DNA from: Pseudoduganella lutea
Lineage (GTDB): Bacteria; Pseudomonadota; Gammaproteobacteria; Burkholderiales; Burkholderiaceae_D
DNA: 64,000 bases
NCBI RefSeq assembly: GCF_004209755.1
Contig: NZ_CP035913.1
Coordinates: 2,418,001 to 2,482,000 of the forward strand
Direction: 5' to 3'
Shown here: positions 1 to 7,223 of the stretch, piece after piece
How positions within the stretch are numbered: position 1 is the first letter of the stretch
Layout: every line of letters starts with the position of its first letter
The notes under the pieces: generated by a model
What the model was told of the DNA's origin: nothing
Databases searched by the model: none
What the model saw: the letters and a program-made list of their open reading frames with translations, nothing else
Made by a program: the position numbers and the translations under genes

Positions 1-80
1 CGGCCGCTGGCGGCGCCCCCGATCCCTTATTTGAAGTTCAACAGATGAACCGATTGTGAAAGAACATATTTCGCAACTCC

Positions 81-95
81 TTGACCGCGGTTAAG
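81..95. promoter_or_regulatory. 15-bp near-palindrome, copy 1
   Basis: TTGACCGCGGTTAAG is nearly self-complementary around its centre and recurs exactly at 3870-3884. The spacing resembles FNR/CRP-class half-sites (TTGA-N6-TTAA-like), but the match to the FNR consensus is incomplete. It lies downstream of the small gene that ends at 143. Its role is unknown. Confidence 0.35.
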
Positions 96-142
96 AATCA
101 AAAAATCGTTACAAGTAGTGGCATCCACACACACGCCAGGCG

Positions 143-451
143 TCAGACGCCGATCTGCGGCTGGCGCAGTTCGCGCCAGTCGATCGCCGCCGCCGGATCG
201 CTGCCGGCCGCCTGGCAGCGCTCTTCGCAGCGGTCCTTGGTGGCGACGATCGCGTCGATGAGGAAGTCCGCGTCGTAGACGGCGAGAAGGTGTCCCTGGT
301 GGCGCGCCAGGTAATCGTGGATGCAGGCGCGCTCCGCGCCGATATCGGGTAACCGGCACCCCGCTTCCCAGTACCAGGGCAGGTCCAGTTCGTGGAAGGC
401 CGCATTCCAGGCATTGCGTTGCGCCGCGGCGGCGTTGCTGGTGTTCGTCAT
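143..451 (-). CDS. small hypothetical protein, 102 aa
   Basis: I do not recognise this protein. It is short, acidic and soluble, with an Ala/Asn-rich start, a central WYWEAGC stretch and several Cys residues, and it has no signal peptide or membrane segment. The start is well supported: a strong GGAGGAGA ribosome site lies just upstream of the ATG at 451. It is divergent from the LysR gene at 613. The shared intergenic region holds a large inverted repeat (487-551), so this gene could be a target of that regulator, which is an inference from position. ORFs in other frames over the same bases lack a ribosome site. Confidence 0.6.
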   Translation of the reverse strand: MTNTSNAAAAQRNAWNAAFHELDLPWYWEAGCRLPDIGAERACIHDYLARHQGHLLAVYDADFLIDAIVATKDRCEERCQAAGSDPAAAIDWRELRQPQIGV

Positions 452-486
452 GGTCTCCTCCGTTGTCGTGATACCGAGAAGTCCAT

Positions 487-551
487 ATTAAGCATGCTGG
501 ATGATTAGCAAAATTCAAAGTTTTTAGGGATAATCATCAAGCATCCTTAAT
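487..551. promoter_or_regulatory. large inverted repeat, candidate LysR operator
   Basis: Two 23-bp arms (487-509 and 529-551) are inverted copies of each other with three mismatches, separated by 19 AT-rich bases. The arms read ATTAAGCATGCTGGATGATT and, on the other strand, ATTAAGGATGCTTGATGATT. The dyad sits between the divergent gene starting at 451 and the LysR gene starting at 613, where LysR-type regulators normally bind. A transcribed stem-loop is the alternative. Confidence 0.5.
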
Positions 552-612
552 ACCTGCGACCTTACCTGCCACCGTCCCTGCAACCACACCTGCGACATCC
601 ACCGGGAGCGCC

Positions 613-1542
613 ATGCGGAATGCGACACTGCGCCAGCTGAAGATCTTCGAGGCGGTAGCCCGCCACCTGAGTTTTTCCAGGGCCGCCACGGAACTGCACC
701 TCACGCAGCCGGCGGTATCGACGCAGATCCGCACGCTCGAAGCCCACGCCGGCGCCACGCTGTTCGAGCAGCTCGGCAAGAAGACCTACCTGACCCAGGC
801 GGGCGCCGAGCTGCTGCCCTATTGCCGCGCCATCATCGCCCAGTTCGAGCAGGCCGACACGGCGATGGCCCAGCATCGCGGCATTGCCGGCGGCCGCCTG
901 GACGTGGCGGTGATCAGCGCCGGCGACTATTTTTTTCCCCAGCTGATGATGGCCTTCGCACGCCGCCATCCCGGCGTGAAGCTGAACCTGACGGTGCACA
1001 ACCGCGAGGAATTGCTGGAGCAACTGTCGGACAACCGCACGGATCTCGCCGTCATGGTGCGCCCTCCCCTGCACGACACGCAGAACGACGCCTTCGCCCC
1101 CCATCCCTATGTCATCGTGGCGGCGCCGCAGCACCCGCTGGCGGCGCCCGGCCGCGAGCCGATCGGCCTGCGCGAGCTGGTGCGGCACCCGTTCGTGGTG
1201 CGCGAACGCGGCTCGGACACCTGGCATTCGATGGAAGACGCGTTCGGCACCCGGCTCGACGAGCTGCAGGTGGCCATGGAAATCAAGAGCACGGAGACGA
1301 TCAAGCAGGCCGTGATCGCGGGGATCGGCCTGGGCTTCCTGTCGGCGCATACGATCGGCCGCGAGGTGGCGGCCGGCAGCCTGGTGGTGGTGCCCGCCGA
1401 GCGTTTTCCGCTCATGCTGAACTGGTATGTGGTGCACCGCCGCGAAAAGCGCCTGCCGCCCGTGGCCCACGCGTTCCGCCAGTTCCTGCTCGAAGATGGC
1501 GCCGAGTGGATCGGACGGCTGATTCCCACGGCGGGGACGTAG
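613..1542 (+). CDS. LysR-family transcriptional regulator (CbbR-like)
   Basis: This 309-aa protein has the usual LysR length. An N-terminal winged helix-turn-helix (about residues 5-64, with FSRAATELHLTQPAVSTQI) is followed by a periplasmic-binding-protein-like effector domain (about 90-300). The overall sequence resembles the CbbR branch, but the effector cannot be deduced. A GGGAG ribosome site precedes the ATG. It is divergent from the small gene at 143-451 across a 23-bp-arm dyad and convergent with the deacetylase gene, whose stop is five bases beyond this one. The first target is probably its own divergent promoter. Confidence 0.88.
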   Translation: MRNATLRQLKIFEAVARHLSFSRAATELHLTQPAVSTQIRTLEAHAGATLFEQLGKKTYLTQAGAELLPYCRAIIAQFEQADTAMAQHRGIAGGRLDVAVISAGDYFFPQLMMAFARRHPGVKLNLTVHNREELLEQLSDNRTDLAVMVRPPLHDTQNDAFAPHPYVIVAAPQHPLAAPGREPIGLRELVRHPFVVRERGSDTWHSMEDAFGTRLDELQVAMEIKSTETIKQAVIAGIGLGFLSAHTIGREVAAGSLVVVPAERFPLMLNWYVVHRREKRLPPVAHAFRQFLLEDGAEWIGRLIPTAGT

Positions 1543-1547
1543 CTCCT

Positions 1548-2489
1548 TCAATTCCCCATCAGCGCCCGCACATGCTCGGTAGTGCCGCCGGCCAGGCCAG
1601 CGCCGCTGTAGCCGCCCTCGAGCACGGAAACGATGCGCCCCGCGCACGTGTCCGCGGCGATCGCCATCACTTCGCGCGTGATCCAGCCGAAGTCCTCGTC
1701 GTCCAGCGCCAGCTGTGCCAGCGGGTCGAGACGGTGCGCGTCGAAGCCCGCCGAGACGAGGATCAGCTCCGGTGCGAACGCGCGCAGGGCCGGCAGCAGC
1801 CGCATCGCCATGCTGTTGCGGAATGCCTGCGAACCGCAGCCGGGCGGCAGCGGCACGTTGACGATGTTGCCGCTGCCGCCCCGTTCGTGCGCCGCGCCCG
1901 TGCCCGGATACAGCGGCGACTGGTGGCTGGAGCCGAAGAACAGCCGCGGCTCGTCGTAGAACGCGGCCTGCGTGCCGTTGCCATGGCGGACATCGAAATC
2001 GATGACGGCCACCCGCGCCAGGCCGTGGGCATGCAGCGCATGCATGGCGGCGATGGCCACCTGATTGAAGATGCAGAAGCCCATCGCCCGATCCGGTTCG
2101 GCATGGTGACCGCACGGCCGCGTGGCGCAGAACACATTCAGGGCCTCCCCCGCCAGGACCGCGTCGACGCCGGCGCAGGCGGCGCCCACGCAGCGCATCA
2201 CCGCGTCGAGCGAGCCGGGCGACATCGCCGTGTCGCCGCCATCGAGCAGCACCACGCCCTGCCGGGGCGCCATCGCCGTCACGGTATCGACATAGTCCGC
2301 GTCATGCACCAGCAGCACCTGCTCGCGGGTGCCGAGCGGCGCCTCGCGCCACGCCAGCGCCGTGAACTCCGGTTTCCATAACGCGCCCATCACCGCATGC
2401 AGGCGCTCGGGCGACTCCGGGTGGCCCGGGCCTGGAAGATGCTCCAGGCAGTCGGGATGGAACATGACCATCGTGCCTGGCTTGTCCAT
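1548..2489 (-). CDS. histone deacetylase-like amidohydrolase (AcuC/HDAC family)
   Basis: This 313-aa protein belongs to the zinc-dependent arginase/deacetylase superfamily, which includes acetoin utilisation proteins and acetylpolyamine amidohydrolases. Visible signatures are HPESPERL near the start, CGHHAEPDRAMGFC with the catalytic His pair, and IDFDVRHGNGTQAAFYD carrying the zinc-binding Asp and His. The length is typical for bacterial class II-like enzymes. A GGAGA ribosome site precedes the ATG. It follows frc on the same strand by only 12 bases, so the two are probably co-transcribed. The substrate (acetyl-lysine, acetylpolyamine or another amide) cannot be read from the sequence. Confidence 0.85.
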   Translation of the reverse strand: MDKPGTMVMFHPDCLEHLPGPGHPESPERLHAVMGALWKPEFTALAWREAPLGTREQVLLVHDADYVDTVTAMAPRQGVVLLDGGDTAMSPGSLDAVMRCVGAACAGVDAVLAGEALNVFCATRPCGHHAEPDRAMGFCIFNQVAIAAMHALHAHGLARVAVIDFDVRHGNGTQAAFYDEPRLFFGSSHQSPLYPGTGAAHERGGSGNIVNVPLPPGCGSQAFRNSMAMRLLPALRAFAPELILVSAGFDAHRLDPLAQLALDDEDFGWITREVMAIAADTCAGRIVSVLEGGYSGAGLAGGTTEHVRALMGN

Positions 2490-2501
2490 GATGTCTCCGT
2501 G

Positions 2502-3749
2502 TCAGATGACGCGCCCGGCCCGCAGCGCCGCGATCTCTTCGTCGCCGTAGCCCAGCTGGCCGAGCACTTCCTCGGTATGCTCGCCCAGCAGCGGCGAGCG
2601 CCGCACCACCGTGGGGCTGTCGGAGAGCTTGATGGGATTGCCGACCGTCAGGTAGGGGCCGCGCTCCGGATGATCGACCTCGACGATCGTGCCGGTGGCC
2701 CGCAGTGAAGGTTCCTCGGCCAGTTCCTTCATCGACAGGATCGGCCCGCAGGGAATGTCGTCGCGGTTGAGGATGTCCATGACCTCGAACTTCGTCAGCG
2801 TCTTCGTCCATTCCTCGACGGTGGCGAAGATCTGCATCAGGTGCGGCAGCCGGGCGCGCGGCGTGGCGTAGGCCGGATCGGTGATCCACCCCTCGCGCCC
2901 GATCACGCGGCAGATCGCCGGCCACACCGCGGCCTGGGCGATGAAGTAGATGTAGGCGTTCGGATCGCTCTCCCAGCCCTTGCACTTGAGGATCCAGCCA
3001 GGCTGGCCGCCGCCGGAGGCGTTGCCGGCGCGGGGCACCGAGTCGCCGAACTGGCCGGTGGCGAATTGCGGATACTCTTCCATCACGCCATTGCGCGCCA
3101 GGCGTTGCTGGTCGCGCAGCTTGACCCGGCACAGGTTCAGCACCGCATCCTGCATGGCGATCTGCACGCGCTGGCCGCGGCCGGTGGCGGTGCGCTGGAA
3201 CAGCGCGGTGACAATGCCCAGCGCCAGGTGCAGGCCGCTGCCGCTGTCGCCGATCTGCGCGCCCGTGACGACGGGCGGCCCGTCGTCGAAGCCGGTCGTG
3301 GCGGCGGCCCCGCCGGCGCATTGCGCCACGTTCTCGTACACCTTGCAGTCCTCGTAGGGCCCCGGACCGAAGCCCTTCACGGAGGCGACGATCATGCGCG
3401 GGTTCAGCTGGCTGATGCGCTCCCACGAAAACCCCATGCGGTCCAGCGCGCCGGGCGCGAAATTCTCCACCAGCACATCGCAGTCGCGGATCAGCGTTTC
3501 CAATACCGCCTTGCCGGCCGGCTGCTTGGTATCGAGCGTCATCGAGCGCTTGTTATGGTTCAGCATCGTGAAGTACAGGCTGTCCACTTCGGGAATGTCG
3601 CGCAGCTGGGCGCGCGTGGCGTCGCCCTCGCCGGCCCGTTCGACCTTGATCACGTCGGCGCCGAACCAGGCGAGCAGCTGGGTGCAGGTGGGGCCCGATT
3701 GCACGTGGGTGAAATCGAGAATGCGAATGCCTTCCAAAGCCTTGCTCAT
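2502..3749 (-). CDS. frc: formyl-CoA:oxalate CoA-transferase (class III, CaiB/BaiF)
   Basis: The 415-aa protein matches the E. coli YfdW and Oxalobacter formigenes FRC type along its whole length, as I recall those sequences. It moves CoA from formyl-CoA to oxalate in the cytoplasm, giving oxalyl-CoA and formate. Landmarks are the opening [14 protein letters not shown], the IGDSGSG segment with the expected catalytic Asp (about residue 168), [32 protein letters not shown], the glycine loop [11 protein letters not shown] and the closing [20 protein letters not shown] ribosome site precedes the ATG. The HDAC-like gene follows 12 bases downstream. Oxalyl-CoA decarboxylase, the usual partner, is not in this window. 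The nearby formate dehydrogenase could consume the formate released. Confidence 0.92.
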   Translation of the reverse strand: MSKALEGIRILDFTHVQSGPTCTQLLAWFGADVIKVERAGEGDATRAQLRDIPEVDSLYFTMLNHNKRSMTLDTKQPAGKAVLETLIRDCDVLVENFAPGALDRMGFSWERISQLNPRMIVASVKGFGPGPYEDCKVYENVAQCAGGAAATTGFDDGPPVVTGAQIGDSGSGLHLALGIVTALFQRTATGRGQRVQIAMQDAVLNLCRVKLRDQQRLARNGVMEEYPQFATGQFGDSVPRAGNASGGGQPGWILKCKGWESDPNAYIYFIAQAAVWPAICRVIGREGWITDPAYATPRARLPHLMQIFATVEEWTKTLTKFEVMDILNRDDIPCGPILSMKELAEEPSLRATGTIVEVDHPERGPYLTVGNPIKLSDSPTVVRRSPLLGEHTEEVLGQLGYGDEEIAALRAGRVI

Positions 3750-3869
3750 GCCGGTCTCCTCGGTTGATGGGCTGATTTTTTTCTATTCTGCGCTGCCCGA
3801 TGAGTCCGGGCAAACAGTTGTGCTGTGTCAGATGCAACCCATCATAACGGCCCCGCCCGCGCCCGATCA

Positions 3870-3884
3870 TTGACCGCGGTTAAG
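3870..3884. promoter_or_regulatory. 15-bp near-palindrome, copy 2
   Basis: This is an exact second copy of TTGACCGCGGTTAAG (first at 81-95). It overlaps the stop codon of the regulator gene ending at 3880 and lies about 120 bases upstream of the frc start, so it could act as an upstream activator site for frc. The 3750-3869 interval holds no other gene. Confidence 0.35.
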
Positions 3885-4974
3885 TTTGACCAGATAGAGT
3901 CTGGCCAGCCAAAAACAGCGTGGCCAGGTCGGCCCGGCTGCCCGCCAGTGCGCCATCGTAGCCCGGCAGGTCGGCCAGCGCGGCGCGAAACCGGTCGTGG
4001 GTCATCGCCGCGGCAACCGCGGCAAGCAGGGGCTGGTCGAGTGCCGCCCTGTCGCAGGCGAGGAAATACCGTTCACGGCAGACGGGTATGAATTCGAGGC
4101 CGAAGCGGCGCGCCGCCGTCTCCACGCCAAAACTGATGTCCGCCATGCCGCTGGCCACGTAGGCCGCCACCGCCGCGTGCGTGAATTCGGCGCTGTCGTG
4201 GCCGACGATGGCCGCCGGGTCGATGCCCTGCTCCGCCAGCAGCAGCTCGAGCAGCACGCGGGTGCCCGAACCCTGCTGCCGGTTGACGAAGCGCAGGTCG
4301 CGCCGCGCCAGGTCGGCCAGCCCGGTCACGCCCTTTGGATTGCCGCGCGCCACGAACAGGCCCAGTTCGCGGTAGGCCAGGTGCAGGAAGGCATGGCGTT
4401 CCTCGTTCAGCCAGGGCCGGTAGCTCGCCGCGGCCGCCTCCTCGAACCGCCCCACCGGCAGGTGGAAGCCGGCCAGGTCGCATTCGCCCCGCGCCAGGGC
4501 CGCCACCGCCTCGGTGCTGCTGCGGTAGTTGATGTCCACGGTCACGCCCTCGTTGCGCAGCTGCGCCACCAGCGCCGCTACGGCAAAGCCGTGCGACGCC
4601 GTCAGCCGCACGCCTTGCGCATCGGCGGCCAGCACGCGCACCAGTTCCTGCTGCAGCTCGGACGCCAGGCTGTCGAGGAGCGGCGAGAGCCGCGCATTGA
4701 TGCGGCGGTCCGCCCACATCAGCTTCTCGGCCAGCGGGGTCAGCACGGTACCCTGCCCGCGCACCTTGTGCACGAGTTCAGCGCCGAACTGTTCGCTGAA
4801 CTGCTGCAGCAGGCCCCAGGCATGGCGGTACGACATGCGGCCCTGCACCGCCGCCTTGCTGATGCTGCCCGTTTCGCTGACGGCGGCCAGCAAGGACAGC
4901 AGCGCGGGCAGCGCGGTAGCGTTTCCCCTGGCATCGCGCAGGAACCAGTCGGGTTTAATTTCCACGCTGAGCAT
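3880..4974 (-). CDS. ModE-type HTH plus substrate-binding-domain regulator, probable regulator of the fds operon
   Basis: The N-terminal third (about residues 20-105) is a ModE/LysR-like winged helix: LPALLSLLAAVSETGSISKA, then SYRHAWGLLQQFSEQFG. The rest (about 120-350) is a periplasmic-binding-protein-like domain resembling molybdate/tungstate binding proteins (FVNRQQGSGTRVLLELLL). It has no signal peptide and should act as a one-component regulator in the cytoplasm. I chose the ATG at 4974 because AGGAAGG precedes it; an upstream ATG at 5055 would overlap the divergent promoter. It is divergent from fdsG, the position held by FdsR in Cupriavidus necator. The ligand (formate, molybdate or other) is not known. 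Confidence 0.82.
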   Translation of the reverse strand: MLSVEIKPDWFLRDARGNATALPALLSLLAAVSETGSISKAAVQGRMSYRHAWGLLQQFSEQFGAELVHKVRGQGTVLTPLAEKLMWADRRINARLSPLLDSLASELQQELVRVLAADAQGVRLTASHGFAVAALVAQLRNEGVTVDINYRSSTEAVAALARGECDLAGFHLPVGRFEEAAAASYRPWLNEERHAFLHLAYRELGLFVARGNPKGVTGLADLARRDLRFVNRQQGSGTRVLLELLLAEQGIDPAAIVGHDSAEFTHAAVAAYVASGMADISFGVETAARRFGLEFIPVCRERYFLACDRAALDQPLLAAVAAAMTHDRFRAALADLPGYDGALAGSRADLATLFLAGQTLSGQT

Positions 4975-5093
4975 ATGCAAAATCCTTCCTATTGAAGCCG
5001 CGTTTATAGGGTGATAGTCTGAATTTACACGATAAAACCTGTGTCGCATATGCAACCCGGAACATAAGCGGGTGCATTCACCAAGGAGACGCC
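4971..5093. promoter_or_regulatory. divergent regulator/fds promoter region with paired GCATATGCAA sites
   Basis: This is the region between the regulator (start 4974, minus) and fdsG (start 5094, plus). The 10-mer GCATATGCAA, with a palindromic GCATATGC core, occurs at 4971-4980 and again in the same orientation at 5046-5055, 75 bases apart. Paired sites bracketing a divergent promoter fit binding of the adjacent regulator. An AAGGAGA ribosome site precedes fdsG. Confidence 0.45.
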
Positions 5094-5663
5094 ATGCCCA
5101 CCGCCACAGTTTCCCCCGCCGCAGTTTCCCCCGTCGTCGCCGCTGCCGCCCTCGCGGCTATCGACGGTATCCTGGCCGACCTGTTCGCCCGCCTCGGCGA
5201 CCGCCAGGACCAGCTGCTGCCCGTGCTGCACGGCCTGCAGGAGGGTGCTGGCTACATTCCGCCGGAACGCGTGCCGGAGATCGCCCGGCATTTCAACCTG
5301 TCACTCGCGGAAGTGCATGGCGTGATCACCTTCTACCATTACTTCCGCAGCGAGCCGCCGCCCCGCTGCGTGATCCAGGTGTGCCGCGCGGAGGCGTGCC
5401 AGAGCATGGGGGCGGACCAGTTGCTGGAGCATGCGCAGGCTGCGCTGGGCTGTGGCCTGCATGGGCACACTGCTGACGGCGCGTTCGGCCTGGAGCCGGT
5501 GTATTGCCTGGGGCAGTGCGCCAGCGCGCCGGCGCTGACCATCAACGAGGCCGTGTTCGCACGCGTGAGCCCGGCGCGCTTCGATGCGCTCATCGCCGGC
5601 GTGCTGGCAGACGATGCACGAACCAGCGCAATGCAGGCAAGCAGCGTGGAGGTGACCGTATGA
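5094..5663 (+). CDS. fdsG: NAD-dependent formate dehydrogenase, gamma subunit
   Basis: This 189-aa NuoE/HoxE-like subunit carries one [2Fe-2S] cluster in the soluble NAD-linked formate dehydrogenase. Four expected ligands are visible: CVIQVCRAEACQ in the middle and VYCLGQCASAPA near residue 140. It passes electrons between the alpha subunit and the FMN/NADH site of FdsB. A good ribosome site (AAGGAGA) precedes the ATG. Its stop overlaps the fdsB start (ATGA), so translation is coupled. It is the first gene of the fds operon, transcribed away from the regulator at 3880-4974. Confidence 0.93.
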   Translation: MPTATVSPAAVSPVVAAAALAAIDGILADLFARLGDRQDQLLPVLHGLQEGAGYIPPERVPEIARHFNLSLAEVHGVITFYHYFRSEPPPRCVIQVCRAEACQSMGADQLLEHAQAALGCGLHGHTADGAFGLEPVYCLGQCASAPALTINEAVFARVSPARFDALIAGVLADDARTSAMQASSVEVTV

Positions 5664-7213
5664 CGACGATGCAAATTTACGTGCCCTGCGATTCCGCGGC
5701 GCTGGCGGTTGGCGCCGACGAGGTTGCCGCGGCCATCGCCGCCGAGGCGCTGCAACGCGGTCTCGACATTCGCGTGCTGCGCAACGGCACGCGTGGCCTG
5801 TTGTGGCTTGAAACGCTGGTGGAAGTGGAAACCCCGGCCGGCCGGTTCGGTTTCGGACCGGTGGAAGCGGCGGACGTGCCGGCGCTGTTCGACGCCGCCT
5901 GGTCGCCAGGCCATCCGCTCGCCCTCGGCCTCGTGGCGGAGATTCCCTACCTGGCGCGCCAGCAGCGGCTCACGTTCGCCCGCGTCGGCATTACCGAACC
6001 CCGCTCGCTGGCGGACTATATCGCCCACGATGGCTATCGCGGCCTGCGCAAGGCGCTCGACATGGCACCGGCGGCCATCGTGGCGGAAGTGACCGCATCG
6101 GGCCTGCGGGGCCGCGGCGGCGCCGCCTTCCCCACGGGGATCAAGTGGAACACCGTGCTCAAGGCGCCCGGCAGCGAAAAGTACATCGTCTGCAATGCGG
6201 ATGAAGGCGATTCCGGCACGTTCGCCGACCGCATCATCATGGAAAGCGATCCCTTCGTGCTGGTCGAGGGCATGACGATCGCCGGCATCGCCGTCGGCGC
6301 CGCGCGTGGCTACATCTACGTGCGCAGCGAATACCCGCACGCGATCGCCCGGCTGGAAACCGCCATCGCGCTGGCGCGTCATCACGGCTACCTGGGCACG
6401 AACGTGCTGGGCTCCGGCCGCGCATTCGAGCTCGAGGTACGCAAGGGCGCCGGTGCGTATATCTGCGGCGAGGAGACGGCGCTGCTGGAAAGCGTGGAGG
6501 GCAAGCGCGGCATCGTGCGCGCCAAGCCGCCGCTGCCCGCGCTGGCGGGGCTGTTCGGCAAGCCCACCGTGATCAACAACGTGCTGTCGCTGGCCACCGT
6601 GCCCATCATCCTGGACAAGGGTGCCGCCTACTACCAGGACTACGGCATGGGCCGCTCGCGCGGCACCCTGCCCGTACAGCTGGCCGGGAACATCAGGCAC
6701 GGGGGCCTGATCGAACTGGCCTTCGGCGTCACGCTGCGCGAGATCCTGTACGACTACGGCGGCGGCAGCGCGTCGGGCCGCCCCATCAAGGCCGTGCAGG
6801 TGGGCGGGCCGCTGGGCGCCTACCTGCCCGAGTCGCAATGGGACACGCCGCTCGACTACGAAGCCTTCGCGGGGCTGTGGGCGGTTCTGGGCCATGGCGG
6901 CATCGTGGTGCACGACGACCGCGCAGACATGGCGAAGCTGGCACGTTACGCGATGGAATTCTGCGCCATCGAGTCGTGCGGAAAATGCACGCCGTGCCGC
7001 ATTGGCTCGACGCGAGGCGTGGAGGTGATCGACAAGATCCGCGAAGGCACGCAGCGCACGCAACATGTAGTGCTGCTGCGCGACCTGTGCGACACGATGC
7101 TCAATGGTTCGCTGTGCGCGATGGGCGGCATGACGCCCTACCCCGTGCTGTCGGCCCTGAACCACTTCCCGGAAGATTTCGGCCAGGCCGACACTTCGCA
7201 ACACGCCGCCTGA
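5660..7213 (+). CDS. fdsB: NAD-dependent formate dehydrogenase, beta subunit
   Basis: This 517-aa NuoF-like flavoprotein reduces NAD+ with electrons from formate. An N-terminal thioredoxin-like stretch of about 100 residues is followed by the FMN/NADH site (GLRGRGGAAFPTG, residues 148-160) and YICGEETALLESVEG. A 4Fe-4S motif, ESCGKCTPCRIG, lies near the C-terminus. The start at 5660 overlaps the fdsG stop by four bases. An in-frame upstream extension to 5504 exists but lies inside fdsG. fdsA begins ten bases after the stop. Confidence 0.94.
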   Translation: MTTMQIYVPCDSAALAVGADEVAAAIAAEALQRGLDIRVLRNGTRGLLWLETLVEVETPAGRFGFGPVEAADVPALFDAAWSPGHPLALGLVAEIPYLARQQRLTFARVGITEPRSLADYIAHDGYRGLRKALDMAPAAIVAEVTASGLRGRGGAAFPTGIKWNTVLKAPGSEKYIVCNADEGDSGTFADRIIMESDPFVLVEGMTIAGIAVGAARGYIYVRSEYPHAIARLETAIALARHHGYLGTNVLGSGRAFELEVRKGAGAYICGEETALLESVEGKRGIVRAKPPLPALAGLFGKPTVINNVLSLATVPIILDKGAAYYQDYGMGRSRGTLPVQLAGNIRHGGLIELAFGVTLREILYDYGGGSASGRPIKAVQVGGPLGAYLPESQWDTPLDYEAFAGLWAVLGHGGIVVHDDRADMAKLARYAMEFCAIESCGKCTPCRIGSTRGVEVIDKIREGTQRTQHVVLLRDLCDTMLNGSLCAMGGMTPYPVLSALNHFPEDFGQADTSQHAA

Positions 7214-7223
7214 GGAGAACACG

